Shown: one piece after another, positions 25,495-34,274 of the stretch
Layout: each line of letters starts with the position of its first letter
How positions within the stretch are numbered: the first letter of the stretch is position 1
Source: Roseburia_D yibonii
GTDB lineage: Bacteria > Bacillota > Clostridia > Lachnospirales > Lachnospiraceae
Length of the DNA stretch: 64,000 nt
NCBI RefSeq assembly: GCF_014297335.1
Contig: NZ_JACOQH010000005.1
Location: 150,623-214,622, forward strand
Direction: 5' to 3'
Program-made: the position numbers and the translations under genes
The notes under the pieces: generated by a model
What the model saw: the letters and a program-made list of their open reading frames with translations, nothing else
The model's database searches: none
Told to the model about the DNA's origin: nothing

Positions 25495-26511
25495 TTAATT
25501 AAATCCCACGACCTTCTGCGTGATCTTATATGCCGCAATGGATATCTTGCGTCCGCCTCTGCCCGGCAGATTCGTGGACTGTCCTAAAATTCCGTTGCGC
25601 AGATGATGAAACAGTCTTAAATCCTTCCGCTTGATGTATCCCCACAGTTCGCGCTTTTTCTCCAGATTTTCATCTGTCCCGGAACGGATACACATGACGG
25701 TAGAAATGACCGTGATGATCTCAAGGTAATTAAACATATACCCCCGCAGTTTGCGGTTCGTGATCTTCCAGAGATCAAATTCGTCCACCATCAGCTTGTT
25801 CACCTTGATCTGCTGATCGATCCGCCCGATCATGACCTTTTCATTGACGGACTGGTCGTCCCTTCCGATAAAATAACGGTAAAAATCCACATCGAGATAG
25901 TACATCGTGTTTACCGACGGGAGCGGCTTGTATACAAAAATGTTATCCACATAAAACGTATGCTCCGGCAGCTGTAATCCACACTCCCTGAGCAGTTTGG
26001 TACGGTAAATGACCGAATGCATCAGCAGATACTTTCCTTTGGTAAAACGTCTGATATCGCTCCAGGTAAAGATCTCATTCTGCGGAAGCTGCTTGGTGTA
26101 ACGCATGACCTTTTTGTGCTTCGCGCCCTGCTTTTCATACACAAAATTGCTGATAAACATATCAAGCGTCCTGCTGCCGCCAACGATCTCCTTTAATTTG
26201 TCCAAAATCTGATGATAGGCATCTTCATCCACCCAGTCATCACTGTCAACTACCTTAAAATAAAGTCCGGTCGCATTGGCGATCCCGGTATTGACCGCAC
26301 CGCCATGTCCCGCGTTCTCCTGATGGATCGCTCTTACGATGGTCGGATACTTCTTCTCATATGCGTCCGCGATCTCCGCTGTCGCGTCCTTCGACCCGTC
26401 ATCCACGATAAGGATCTCCACATCCTCTCCGCCCTTCAACAGGGAATTCACGCATTTTTCCATATAATCCTGTGAGTTATAACACGGAACCGCAATCGAT
26501 AATATCTTCAT
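25495..26511 (-). CDS. Family 2 glycosyltransferase
   Basis: 338 residues. GT-A fold: N-terminal ILSIAVPCYNSQDYMEKCV, nucleotide-sugar-binding VDDGSKD at about 37, the HGGAVNTGI motif, and the metal-binding DxD in VVDSDDWVDED at about 95. The C-terminal ~120 residues are helical with aromatic and basic residues but no clear membrane segment. Such enzymes add sugars to cell-wall polymers, teichoic acids or glycolipids; the acceptor cannot be told. It stands alone, with AAGGAG upstream of ATG 26511 and an AT-rich leader. It is not embedded in a polysaccharide cluster. Confidence 0.87.
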   Translation of the reverse strand: MKILSIAVPCYNSQDYMEKCVNSLLKGGEDVEILIVDDGSKDATAEIADAYEKKYPTIVRAIHQENAGHGGAVNTGIANATGLYFKVVDSDDWVDEDAYHQILDKLKEIVGGSRTLDMFISNFVYEKQGAKHKKVMRYTKQLPQNEIFTWSDIRRFTKGKYLLMHSVIYRTKLLRECGLQLPEHTFYVDNIFVYKPLPSVNTMYYLDVDFYRYFIGRDDQSVNEKVMIGRIDQQIKVNKLMVDEFDLWKITNRKLRGYMFNYLEIITVISTVMCIRSGTDENLEKKRELWGYIKRKDLRLFHHLRNGILGQSTNLPGRGGRKISIAAYKITQKVVGFN

Positions 26512-26866
26512 TTATCTGCTCCTTAGTTTCTATTTTATTTTATCTTGTCTTACTTACTTATGTCTCTTACTCTTCCATTATACACAGACCTGTCGCAATC
26601 TCAAAACTATTTTTTCTTATAAATTTCTTAACAGCTTCCCATTTGTTCATATTTTATTTACACAAATATCATAAACTCAACATACCCTCTTCATATCTTC
26701 CAGATATAGTAAGAGCATAGAAAAAAAGCCGAATGATATGACATCATTTATACTTTTTCATAGACCTTGCATTGATATGCAAGGTTCCTCCCAAAAATAA
26801 TGAGTTGCTTTTTCATACATAATTCTTTTCATAGGAAAGAGGTCGCCGCTTTGGCGATCTTTTTTA
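26512..26866. other. AT-rich intergenic region with hairpins and an orphan plus-strand terminator
   Basis: 355 bases without a credible gene. It holds a perfect 9-bp hairpin ACCTTGCAT-TGAT-ATGCAAGGT (26764-26785) and a plus-strand terminator GGTCGCC-GCTTT-GGCGATC plus T run (26841-26868), although both flanking genes are on the minus strand. A TATACT at 26749-26754 could be a -10 element, but no matching -35 is visible. Confidence 0.5.
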
Positions 26867-26868
26867 TT
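26841..26868 (+). terminator. Orphan plus-strand terminator
   Basis: Seven-base-pair stem with GCTTT loop and TTTTTTATT tail on the plus strand; no plus-strand gene lies upstream. On the minus strand the stem is not followed by T residues. Confidence 0.6.
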
Positions 26869-28006
26869 ACTGATCCGTATCCGCCGAAAAGCGGTCATTT
26901 CCGAGCCGCAGGTTCATGTACTTTGTATATGCCGCAAATGCCGCCGGGATCGGATAGCGCTTCTCGGAGTCCTCCACTTCCACGAAAAGCAGACCGGACT
27001 GTTCCGTCTCAAGTTCCGACACCCGAACCATATATCCGGTCATATGCCATTCGATATGCGAAAAAATATGCTTGGCATCCTCAAGCTTTTCGATGTGTAC
27101 CGGCACAAGATCCTGCTCCCGCACATAGGAAAGCACTTCTTCCTCGCTCAGATGCCCCGCAAGATTTGGAAATTCATAAAGTCCCGCGAGCAGTCCCTTT
27201 GCCCCGCGCTTGTGGAGCACGATCCGCTCTCCGTCACGGATGATAAGAACCGTCTTCTCCTCGATCCGGCGCGGCTTTGCCCTGGATTTCACCGGAAGCG
27301 TCTGCCAGATGCCCTGCTTTCTTGCTTCACAGAAGCTCTCCCACGGACACTGCGCGCAGTGCGGCTCTCCGTTTGGCAGACAGACCGTCGCTCCAAGCTC
27401 CATTAACGCCTGGTTGAACGCGCCCGCCGCGTCTTTGGGGATCACAGCGAGCAGTTCCTTTTCCACTCTGCTTTTTACACTCTGTTTCATGATATCCGAA
27501 TCGTCCGCCGTCACCCGCATGATAACCCGCAGCACATTCCCGTCCACCGCCGGGACCGGGATCCCGTAGGCGATCGACGCGACCGCGCCCGCCGTATAGG
27601 ATCCGATCCCTTTTAATGTAAGAAGCTTTTCATAATCCGCTGGCAGTCTGCCGTCATACTCCTCCATCACCGTGCGCGCCGCCGTCTGCATATTGCGCAC
27701 ACGGTTGTAATAGCCAAGCCCTTCCCAGAGCTTTAACAGCCGCTCCTCACTGCACGCCGCGAGCGCCGCCACATCCGGCAGCTCCTTCGTAAATCGCTCA
27801 AAATATGGTTTTACCGCTTCCACCCTGGTCTGCTGCAGCATGATCTCCGACACCCAGACACGATACGGCGTCGGCTCCTCCCGCCACGGCAGGACTCTCG
27901 CATGCCCGGCGAACCAGGACAGCAGCGGTTTTTCGATCTGCTTTAAATCAAATTCCTGTCTCATTGTTTCCTTCTTAAATCTTTCTTCCTCGTTCTTTTT
28001 TGTCAT
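26867..28006 (-). CDS. mutY: A/G-specific adenine DNA glycosylase
   Basis: Removes adenine mispaired with 8-oxoguanine. 379 residues. The HhH-GPD domain (about 25-225) contains VSEIMLQQTRVEAV with the catalytic Glu, the helix-hairpin-helix LKGIGSYTAGA, and the catalytic Asp in PAVDGNVLRV. A [4Fe-4S] cluster is indicated by C-X7-C-X2-C-X5-C (CLPNGEPHCAQCPWESFC); the first spacing is one longer than in E. coli. The C-terminal ~130 residues form the NUDIX-like domain that recognises 8-oxoG. The stop codon lies inside an orphan plus-strand terminator. Monocistronic; the ATG at 28006 has only a weak ribosome-binding site, so the ATG at residue 15 (MRQEFDLKQ) is an alternative start. Confidence 0.94.
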   Translation of the reverse strand: MTKKNEEERFKKETMRQEFDLKQIEKPLLSWFAGHARVLPWREEPTPYRVWVSEIMLQQTRVEAVKPYFERFTKELPDVAALAACSEERLLKLWEGLGYYNRVRNMQTAARTVMEEYDGRLPADYEKLLTLKGIGSYTAGAVASIAYGIPVPAVDGNVLRVIMRVTADDSDIMKQSVKSRVEKELLAVIPKDAAGAFNQALMELGATVCLPNGEPHCAQCPWESFCEARKQGIWQTLPVKSRAKPRRIEEKTVLIIRDGERIVLHKRGAKGLLAGLYEFPNLAGHLSEEEVLSYVREQDLVPVHIEKLEDAKHIFSHIEWHMTGYMVRVSELETEQSGLLFVEVEDSEKRYPIPAAFAAYTKYMNLRLGNDRFSADTDQ

Positions 28007-28066
28007 TATACTACACTTTTCCTCTTCCTACTATACAAAAAACCCGGTAAAGTATGGCAAAAGAGA

Positions 28067-28095
28067 TTGACAAAAGTTTATCAAAGTTATAAGAT
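28067..28095 (+). promoter_or_regulatory. Strong sigma-A promoter of the crotonase gene
   Basis: TTGACA (28067-28072), 17-base spacer, TAAGAT (28090-28095); an alternative TATAAG is two bases closer. The leader then carries AGGAGG before the ATG. Confidence 0.7.
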
Positions 28096-28158
28096 GAATT
28101 TATATAAACTTGGTCACAAAAACCGAACGAAATCAAAATTTTTTAGGAGGTTTCTACA

Positions 28159-28938
28159 ATGAACAATTTAACATTAGACGTTGAAAACGAAGTTGCAGTC
28201 CTTACGATCAACAGACCGAAGGCACTTAACGCTCTGAACTCTGAAACATTAGACGAGCTCACCGAAGTACTTACCGAGATCGAAGGCAGAGACGACATCA
28301 AAGTCGTAATCTTAACAGGTGCAGGCGAAAAATCTTTCGTAGCCGGCGCTGATATCTCTGAAATGATCAACTTTACCGCTCCGGAAGCAAGAGCTTTCGG
28401 TATCCGCGCATCTGTTCCGTTCTTCAAACTGCAGAACATGCGTCAGGTAACGATCGCAGCTGTAAACGGATTCGCACTTGGTGGTGGATGTGAGATCTCC
28501 ATGGCATGTGATATCCGTATCGCTTCTGACAACGCCGTTTTCGGTCAGCCGGAATGTGGACTTGGTATCATCCCAGGATTCGGTGGTACACAGAGACTTG
28601 CACGTTTAGTTGGTATGGGCAGAGCAAAAGAGATCATCTTTACCTGCAGCAACATTGATGCAGCAGAAGCTTACCGCATCGGTCTTGTAAACAAAGTAGT
28701 TCCGCAGGCAGAGCTTATGGATACTGCTAAGAAGATGGCTTCCAAGATCCTTCGTAACGGCAGCTATGCTGTTGCTGTTGCAAAAGCAGCGATCAACAAC
28801 GGTTACGATATGGACATCAAGAACGCTGTTGAAATGGAAGCAAATCTGTTCGGTGTTGTAAACGATACACACGACAAAAAAGAAGGCATGAGCGCTTTCT
28901 TAGAGAAGAGAAAAGAAAAGAACTTCACAGATTTCTAA
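28159..28938 (+). CDS. crt: Crotonase / short-chain enoyl-CoA hydratase
   Basis: Hydrates crotonyl-CoA reversibly to 3-hydroxybutyryl-CoA, a step of butyrate formation. 259 residues. Crotonase fold: CoA/oxyanion-hole segments FVAGADISEM and NGFALGGGCEISMACDIR, and the catalytic Glu pair region GQPECGLGIIPGFGGTQRL. The C terminus KEGMSAFLEKRK is typical. The strong promoter, an ideal AGGAGG and visibly biased codon choice suggest high expression. It is solitary, with a terminator at 28967-29000, rather than within a thl-hbd-bcd-etf cluster. Separation of crt from that cluster is, as I recall, seen in Roseburia-type butyrate producers. Another enoyl-CoA hydratase specificity cannot be excluded. 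Confidence 0.9.
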   Translation: MNNLTLDVENEVAVLTINRPKALNALNSETLDELTEVLTEIEGRDDIKVVILTGAGEKSFVAGADISEMINFTAPEARAFGIRASVPFFKLQNMRQVTIAAVNGFALGGGCEISMACDIRIASDNAVFGQPECGLGIIPGFGGTQRLARLVGMGRAKEIIFTCSNIDAAEAYRIGLVNKVVPQAELMDTAKKMASKILRNGSYAVAVAKAAINNGYDMDIKNAVEMEANLFGVVNDTHDKKEGMSAFLEKRKEKNFTDF

Positions 28939-28966
28939 ATCGAAGAAAACTTCACAATAAGGATAC

Positions 28967-29000
28967 AAAGGACCGCTTGCTTTTTGCTGGCGGTTCTTTT
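28967..29000 (+). terminator. Terminator after crt
   Basis: Stem AAAGGACCGC / GCGGTTCTTT (10 bp) with an internal TGC/GC pair and T-rich loop, followed by TTTTAC. Confidence 0.82.
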
Positions 29001-29032
29001 ACAATTATTTTTAAATAAGGAGGAAATTGTTC

Positions 29033-29842
29033 ATGTTAGAAACAACCATTGGATTTATCGGATGTGGAAATATGGGAAGCGCCATGATCGGCGGTATCAC
29101 AGGCTCCGGTCTGGTGCCGGCATCAAAAGTCATCGCGAGTGCCCATACCTCTGCTACCGTAGAAAAGATAAAGGATCAGTTTGGAATCCGCACCACGTTA
29201 GACAACCAAACAGTCGCCAAAGAGGCAGACATCTTATTCCTTGCTGTCAAACCTTATCTCTATGCGGAAGTGATAAAGGAAATCAAAGATGTGGTTTCCG
29301 AAGACGCCGTGATCGTAGCGATCGCCGCCGGACAGTCCATCGAAAAGATCGAGGGCTGTTTCGGACATCCGGTGAAACTTGTGCGCTCCATGCCAAACAC
29401 CCCTGCCATGGTCTTAGAGGCAATGTCCGCACTCACACCGAATGACAATGTGACACCGGAAGAACTCGATACGGTCATCTCCATTTTCAACAGTTTCGGA
29501 AAATGCGAGGTCGTCCCGGAAACACTGATGGATGCCGTGACCGGAGTCAGCGGATCCTCCCCTGCCTATGTCTATATGTTCATTGAGGCGATGGCTGACG
29601 CTGCTGTATGGGACGGCATGCCACGCGCACAGGCTTACAAATTTGCCGCACAGTCTGTCCTCGGCGCAGCAAAGATGGTGCTTGAGACCGGCAAACATCC
29701 GGGTGAATTAAAGGATGCCGTATGCTCCCCGGGCGGAACCACGATCGCCGCAGTCGCAGCCCTGGAAAAACAGAATCTGCGCAGCACGGTCATGAACGCA
29801 CAGCATGCATGCACGGAGAAATCAAAAGAAATGAGCAAATAA
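29033..29842 (+). CDS. proC: Pyrroline-5-carboxylate reductase
   Basis: NAD(P)H-dependent last step of proline biosynthesis. 269 residues from ATG 29033, nine bases after AGGAGG; a TTG six bases upstream is in frame but too close to that site. Rossmann motif GFIGCGNMGSAMIGG at the N terminus, then FLAVKPYL, the RSMPNTPAMV segment, and the C-terminal signature DAVCSPGGTTIAAVAALE where proline/P5C binds. Followed 41 bases later by the GH13 gene on the same strand, probably cotranscribed although metabolically unrelated. Confidence 0.96.
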   Translation: MLETTIGFIGCGNMGSAMIGGITGSGLVPASKVIASAHTSATVEKIKDQFGIRTTLDNQTVAKEADILFLAVKPYLYAEVIKEIKDVVSEDAVIVAIAAGQSIEKIEGCFGHPVKLVRSMPNTPAMVLEAMSALTPNDNVTPEELDTVISIFNSFGKCEVVPETLMDAVTGVSGSSPAYVYMFIEAMADAAVWDGMPRAQAYKFAAQSVLGAAKMVLETGKHPGELKDAVCSPGGTTIAAVAALEKQNLRSTVMNAQHACTEKSKEMSK

Positions 29843-29883
29843 TCTGATATAAAGTCAGATGTTACCAGAATGGAGGTTATACT

Positions 29884-31197
29884 ATGTGGGCTGAAACAAG
29901 TGTATTTTACCAGATCTATCCGCTCGGCTTTTGCGGCGCGCCGTTTGAAAATGACGGTGTTCCAAAAAACCGTATCGCAAAGGTTGATGACTGGATCCCC
30001 CATATCCAAAAACTTGGCGCGAACGCGATCTATTTTTCCCCGGTCTTTGAATCCGATACGCACGGCTATAACACCAGGGATTACAAAAAGATCGATGTGC
30101 GCCTCGGCACCAACGAGGACTTTAAGGCAGTCTGCGACCATCTGCATGACGCCGGGATCAAAGTCGTCTTAGACGGTGTCTTTAACCATGTGGGACGCGG
30201 ATTTTTCGGTTTTCAGGATGTATTAAAAAACCGTGAGAACTCTCCGTATAAAGACTGGTTTTTCATCCATTTTGACGGAAATTCCAACTACAACGACGGA
30301 CTCTGGTATGAGGGCTGGGAAGGCAACTTTGATCTTGTCAAATTAAATCTTCGGAATGAAGAGGTGGTTTCCTATCTGTTTTCCTGTATCGAATACTGGA
30401 TCTCCTATTTTGATATCGACGGGCTCCGGTTAGATGTGGCTTACTGTCTGGATCATGATTTCTTACGGCGGCTGCGTGCCTTCTGTGATTCCAAGAAGCA
30501 GGATTTTTTCCTGGTCGGAGAAACTCTGCACGGCGATTACAACCAGATCATGAACGACGCAATGCTGCACTCCGTGACAAACTACGAGTGCTACAAGGGG
30601 CTTTATTCCAGCTTTAACTGCATGAACATGTTCGAGATCAACCACTCCCTGCTCCGCCAGTTCGGACCGGAAGACTGGACACTCTACAAGGGAAAACATC
30701 TGCTCAGTTTTGTCGATAACCATGATGTCACCCGCGTGGCAAGTATCTTAAACAACGAAAAACATCTGCCGCTCATCTATGCGCTGATGTTTTGCATGCC
30801 GGGCATCCCATGTGTCTACTACGGCAGCGAATGGGGGGCAAAGGCAAGAAAAGAGGACGGTGATCCGGCACTTCGCGCCTGCTTTGACGCACCGGTGGAA
30901 AATGAGCTGACCACTTACATCTCCCGGCTCGCCGCGATCAAGAAAGCGTCTGACGCTCTAAATTACGGAAACTTCCGCTCCGTCCTGCTCACCAACAAGC
31001 AGTGCATCTTCGAGCGGAAAACCGGTTCAGAGCGCGTCCTGCTTGCGCTGAATGCGGATGAAGCTCCGTTTGATGCGCATTTCGATGCCGGCTGTGGGCG
31101 TGCCGAAGAACTGATCTCGCAGACCACACACGATTTTGGCGGCGGCACCACGCTTGCCCCTTACACGGCTTATATCTGGAAAATGGAAACTGTATAA
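29884..31197 (+). CDS. GH13 alpha-amylase-family glycosidase
   Basis: 437 residues without signal peptide, so intracellular. TIM-barrel motifs in order: region I DGVFNHVG, region II GLRLDVAYC with the nucleophile Asp, region III FLVGETLHGDY with the acid/base Glu, and region IV FVDNHDVTR with the transition-state Asp. A short C-terminal beta domain follows. Compact members like this often act on maltodextrins or short alpha-glucans; the exact substrate is not determinable. ATG 29884 follows GGAGG. The transcription unit ends at the terminator 31203-31240. Likely works with the glycogen phosphorylase at 16851 in alpha-glucan use (inference). Confidence 0.9.
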   Translation: MWAETSVFYQIYPLGFCGAPFENDGVPKNRIAKVDDWIPHIQKLGANAIYFSPVFESDTHGYNTRDYKKIDVRLGTNEDFKAVCDHLHDAGIKVVLDGVFNHVGRGFFGFQDVLKNRENSPYKDWFFIHFDGNSNYNDGLWYEGWEGNFDLVKLNLRNEEVVSYLFSCIEYWISYFDIDGLRLDVAYCLDHDFLRRLRAFCDSKKQDFFLVGETLHGDYNQIMNDAMLHSVTNYECYKGLYSSFNCMNMFEINHSLLRQFGPEDWTLYKGKHLLSFVDNHDVTRVASILNNEKHLPLIYALMFCMPGIPCVYYGSEWGAKARKEDGDPALRACFDAPVENELTTYISRLAAIKKASDALNYGNFRSVLLTNKQCIFERKTGSERVLLALNADEAPFDAHFDAGCGRAEELISQTTHDFGGGTTLAPYTAYIWKMETV

Positions 31198-31202
31198 CAA
31201 TG

Positions 31203-31240
31203 AAAAAAGCGGAGACGTTTTAAAAACGCCTCCGCTTTTT
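31203..31240. terminator. Bidirectional terminator after the GH13 gene
   Basis: Stem AAAAAAGCGGAGACGTTT / AAACGCCTCCGCTTTTT; T-rich on the plus side and mirrored for the minus-strand gene at 31259. Confidence 0.85.
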
Positions 31241-31258
31241 CCCGGCTGTCCGCTCCTG

Positions 31259-31651
31259 CTACCACTCGCAGAGCACCTCATCATAAAGACAGTCTAAAAA
31301 CCGCTTTACCAGTTTTTCCATATTATCAAAATAGATCTCTGTCACACTGTTATCAAACGACAGTTCATTGCCGATCTCCGCGATCACATCCGCGATATCC
31401 TGGTTTAAAGCGTCCACCGCATTTTCCACGATCTCCTCAAACGCGCAGTACGCATCACTGGTCAGATACAGGATGTAATTTTCCTTCTTGATCCTGCCTT
31501 TCGCCTGATACTCTTCGGTAAACAGATCTCTGCCGTACTCTGCGGCCACTTCCTCGAAATCATTTTTTACTGTTTTATATTCCACCGGCACATAATTTTC
31601 CTCGAAAAATTTTTCAAAGGATGCCTTATCCTGTGGTGTATTCTCCTTCAT
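31259..31651 (-). CDS. Acidic protein of unknown function
   Basis: 130 residues, start ATG 31651 with TTGGAGA five bases upstream. Strongly acidic, Phe/Tyr-rich and probably all-helical; no signal peptide or membrane segment. Notable segments are FEKFFEENYVPVEYKTV near the start and NMEKLVKRFLDCLYDEV near the end. I do not recognise a family. It starts 19 bases downstream of the MecA-type gene and is probably in the same transcript, so a link to regulated proteolysis is possible but unproven. Confidence 0.65.
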   Translation of the reverse strand: MKENTPQDKASFEKFFEENYVPVEYKTVKNDFEEVAAEYGRDLFTEEYQAKGRIKKENYILYLTSDAYCAFEEIVENAVDALNQDIADVIAEIGNELSFDNSVTEIYFDNMEKLVKRFLDCLYDEVLCEW

Positions 31652-31670
31652 GTTGTTCTCCAATCTTTTG

Positions 31671-32366
31671 TTATAGGCTGTGAAGCTGCTGGACGGCCTG
31701 CTTCTTTAAGAGCAGTGTCCCATGCTCCTCAAGATATGCCTTCATTCTTCCGTCCGAGTAGATCGCCTCCGCGAAATCGAGCGATGCACCGAGCAGCTTG
31801 CAGAACTCTGCATCCGTCAGCGGCTCTTTTTCCAGCAACAGATAAAACCGGTCATTGCCCGCAAGTTTATACAGGCTGCTTTTTACCACGTCCCCGCAGA
31901 TCACAGCTGCGCAGAAACGCATGACATGATCCAGTGACAAAAACTCCAGCTCATAGATATCGCGATCCAGCCGTCCGCCCTCGCGGATCAGATCCTCAAT
32001 ACTCTTTTCCGCTTTCTCTGCCGGCTTCTCTGTCTCCGGCTGCCCTGCCGTCTGGTTCGTAACCTCTTTTAAGACCTCCACCGCAGAGCGCAGATTTTTT
32101 ATCATCTCCATGATATTCTGCTCCTGCTTCTCGGAAAGCGTCAGCGCAAGCATCCGGTTATCTAAGACCGCTACCTGCACGGAAACCGGGCCACCCTGCA
32201 CCCGGTAATCCACTTCCTGTTCCGCCATGGCGATGACCCTGCGGACAAATTCTTCTGTTTTTCCCTTATTATTAAAAAAATCATCCAGCACAAGTCCGTT
32301 CTCGCTGAGTTCCTCCTCCGAGATCAGACAGCGCACGGTTTCTGTATCAATCCTCTTAAATTTCAT
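31671..32366 (-). CDS. mecA: MecA-family adaptor protein
   Basis: 231 residues. N-terminal domain begins MKFKRIDTETVRCLISEEEL, close to the MecA substrate-binding domain; an acidic linker with Glu/Lys repeats (about 105-130) follows; the C-terminal domain has YELEFLSLDHVMRF and YLLLEKE, like the MecA domain that docks on ClpC. MecA delivers regulators to ClpCP in Firmicutes. No clpC is in this window, but clpP and clpX are at 44270-46215. Start ATG 32366 behind AGGAAG. Confidence 0.85.
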   Translation of the reverse strand: MKFKRIDTETVRCLISEEELSENGLVLDDFFNNKGKTEEFVRRVIAMAEQEVDYRVQGGPVSVQVAVLDNRMLALTLSEKQEQNIMEMIKNLRSAVEVLKEVTNQTAGQPETEKPAEKAEKSIEDLIREGGRLDRDIYELEFLSLDHVMRFCAAVICGDVVKSSLYKLAGNDRFYLLLEKEPLTDAEFCKLLGASLDFAEAIYSDGRMKAYLEEHGTLLLKKQAVQQLHSL

Positions 32367-32455
32367 GTCATCACTTCCTGTAAAAACAAAAAACGTTTCC
32401 CCATATCCTATCCATTACTATACAATAAAATGAAAATTAATTCAATCAATTTTCG

Positions 32456-32494
32456 CAAACATATGTTCACATTTTATGAAAATTATGTTAAAAT
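32456..32494 (+). promoter_or_regulatory. LexA-like box overlapping a promoter of the Y-family polymerase gene
   Basis: CAAACATATGTTCA (32456-32469) contains the palindrome AACATATGTT and differs by one main base from the Gram-positive SOS box CGAACATATGTTCG. It overlaps the -35 hexamer TTCACA (32466-32471); with a 17-base spacer the -10 is TAAAAT (32489-32494). Confidence 0.65.
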
Positions 32495-32524
32495 ATCATT
32501 ATCCCAAACGAAAGGAGCAAGCGT

Positions 32525-33838
32525 ATGGAATCCGTTATTTTTCATATTGATGTCAATTCCGCTTTTTTAAGCTGGACATCCGTCCATAATCTGGAAACCG
32601 GAAGCGGCCCGGATCTTCGCACGATCCCTGCGATCATCGGCGGTGACAAAAAGAACCGTCACGGGATCGTCCTCGCGAAATCCGAATCCGCCAAGACATT
32701 TGGTATCCACACCGGAGAGCCTGTCGTCTCCGCCTTTCGGAAATGTCCGTTTCTTACCACCCAGGCACCGGATCACGCGCTTTACCATGCGTACAGCAAA
32801 AAAATGATGGATCTGCTGCATACGTATTCCCCGGATATCGAGCAGATCTCGATCGATGAATGTTTTCTTGATTTCACTCCGATCCTGCGGCTGTATGAAT
32901 CCCCGATCGCCGCTGCCACACAGATCAAGGATGATATCAGAAACCGCTTCCATTTTACGGTAAACATCGGGATCGCGCCAAACAAGCTGCTCGCCAAGAT
33001 GGCGAGTGACTTCAAAAAGCCGGACCGCATCCATACCCTGTTTTTTGATGAGATACCGACCAAAATGTGGCCGCTTTCCGTAGATGACCTTTACATGGTC
33101 GGGCATTCAAGTGCCAGCCGTTTAAAAAGTTTTGGCATTCGCACGATCGGCGATCTGGCGCATACGGATGTGGATTTCTTAAAACGTGAGTTTAAAAGCC
33201 ACGGCATCCGGATGTGGGAATACGCCAATGGCATTGACCACTCCGTGGTGGATGCCACCGAGCACGAGCTGAAATGTGTCGGGAACTCCGTGACGCTGTG
33301 CGAGGATGTGACCGCAGAAACGGAGGCAAGGCGTGTGCTTTTAAGCCTCTCGGAAACCGTATCGGAGCGGCTGCGAAGCTGCAGTCAGATTGCGCAGTCC
33401 GTGACGGTTGAGATCAAATACTCCGACTTTTCTTCATTTTCCCACCAGATGCCCCTTTTTTCGCCAACCAACACGACAGACACGATCTACGATGCCGCCT
33501 GTCATCTGTTCCATGAGCTCTGGAACGGGAAACCGGTACGGCTTCTCGGCATCCGCACCGGGAAACTGCTGCCTGCGGACGCACCGGTGCAGATGAGCAT
33601 TTTCGATTTCGCCGATACCAAAAAAGCGGCATCCGATCCTGCCGCTTTTTCTTCCAGTGTGCCAAATGCTGCCGAACGCGCCAAACGCTTAAAGCGTCTG
33701 GATGCCGCTGTGGACTCGATCCGCCACAAATACGGCAGTGATGCCATCGTGCGCGGCAGCTTTTTAAATAACGCCAATGAATTCAAACCAAAGGCAAAAC
33801 AAAAAACCGATCCGCCGCCGGAATCACCCGACGGCTGA
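32525..33838 (+). CDS. dinB: Y-family DNA polymerase (DinB/UmuC-like)
   Basis: Translesion DNA polymerase, 437 residues. Palm motif HIDVNSAFLSW at the N terminus supplies the first catalytic Asp; SIDECFLD (about 113-120) the second Asp/Glu pair. Thumb helix-hairpin-helix in LKSFGIRTIGDLA, then little-finger domain. Near residue 354 QMSIFDF resembles the beta-clamp binding motif. The tail is basic and Pro-rich. ATG 32525 follows AAAGGAG. The LexA-like box in its promoter suggests SOS induction. Whether it is a Pol IV or a UmuC-type enzyme is uncertain; its N terminus (MESVIFHIDVNSAFLSW) is of the type I associate with gut Clostridia. Confidence 0.92.
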   Translation: MESVIFHIDVNSAFLSWTSVHNLETGSGPDLRTIPAIIGGDKKNRHGIVLAKSESAKTFGIHTGEPVVSAFRKCPFLTTQAPDHALYHAYSKKMMDLLHTYSPDIEQISIDECFLDFTPILRLYESPIAAATQIKDDIRNRFHFTVNIGIAPNKLLAKMASDFKKPDRIHTLFFDEIPTKMWPLSVDDLYMVGHSSASRLKSFGIRTIGDLAHTDVDFLKREFKSHGIRMWEYANGIDHSVVDATEHELKCVGNSVTLCEDVTAETEARRVLLSLSETVSERLRSCSQIAQSVTVEIKYSDFSSFSHQMPLFSPTNTTDTIYDAACHLFHELWNGKPVRLLGIRTGKLLPADAPVQMSIFDFADTKKAASDPAAFSSSVPNAAERAKRLKRLDAAVDSIRHKYGSDAIVRGSFLNNANEFKPKAKQKTDPPPESPDG

Positions 33839-33851
33839 TCCCGCCTTTTCT

Positions 33852-34274
33852 TTATTCATCCAGCGCTTCTTTTAGTGTTCTCCAGCCCAGGACTGCGCAT
33901 TTTACACGCGCCGGCATATGCGCGATATCGCGCAGTGCCGAGGCTTCCTCAAGGCTGTCGATCTCCTCATCCGTTGCCTCTCCGCGGATCATTTTCATAA
34001 AGATCTCACCCATTTGTATGGCTTCCTCTTTCTTCTTTCCGATCACCATGCCAAGCATAATATCCGCGGATGCCTGTGAAATGGCACATCCATCGCCGAC
34101 AAAGGCTCCGTCACAGATCGTATCTCCATCCAGTTTTAATTTGAGCCAGATATCGTCTCCACAGCTTGGATTGACGCCCTCTAACACGATATCCGCATCC
34201 GGCAGATCATGCTTGAATTCCGGCCTTATGTTGTGCTCGGTTAAGATCTCATTATAAAATGTTCTATCTGCCAT
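33852..34274 (-). CDS. sufU: Fe-S assembly protein SufU
   Basis: Zinc-dependent sulfurtransferase that accepts sulfur from SufS in Firmicutes. 140 residues. The three conserved Cys occur in NPSCGDD (about 40), GDGCAIS (about 66) and RVKCAVLGW near the C terminus, with the Asp ligand in the first motif. The 18-20 residue insertion that separates SufU from IscU is consistent with its length. The start overlaps the 3' end of sufS by 11 bases, so translation is coupled. Last gene of sufC-B-D-S-U. Confidence 0.94.
   Translation of the reverse strand: MADRTFYNEILTEHNIRPEFKHDLPDADIVLEGVNPSCGDDIWLKLKLDGDTICDGAFVGDGCAISQASADIMLGMVIGKKKEEAIQMGEIFMKMIRGEATDEEIDSLEEASALRDIAHMPARVKCAVLGWRTLKEALDE

Noticed and set aside
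26800..27243. 147-codon plus-strand ORF from the mutY downstream gap
   Set aside because: No ribosome-binding site, runs antisense through mutY and crosses a terminator.
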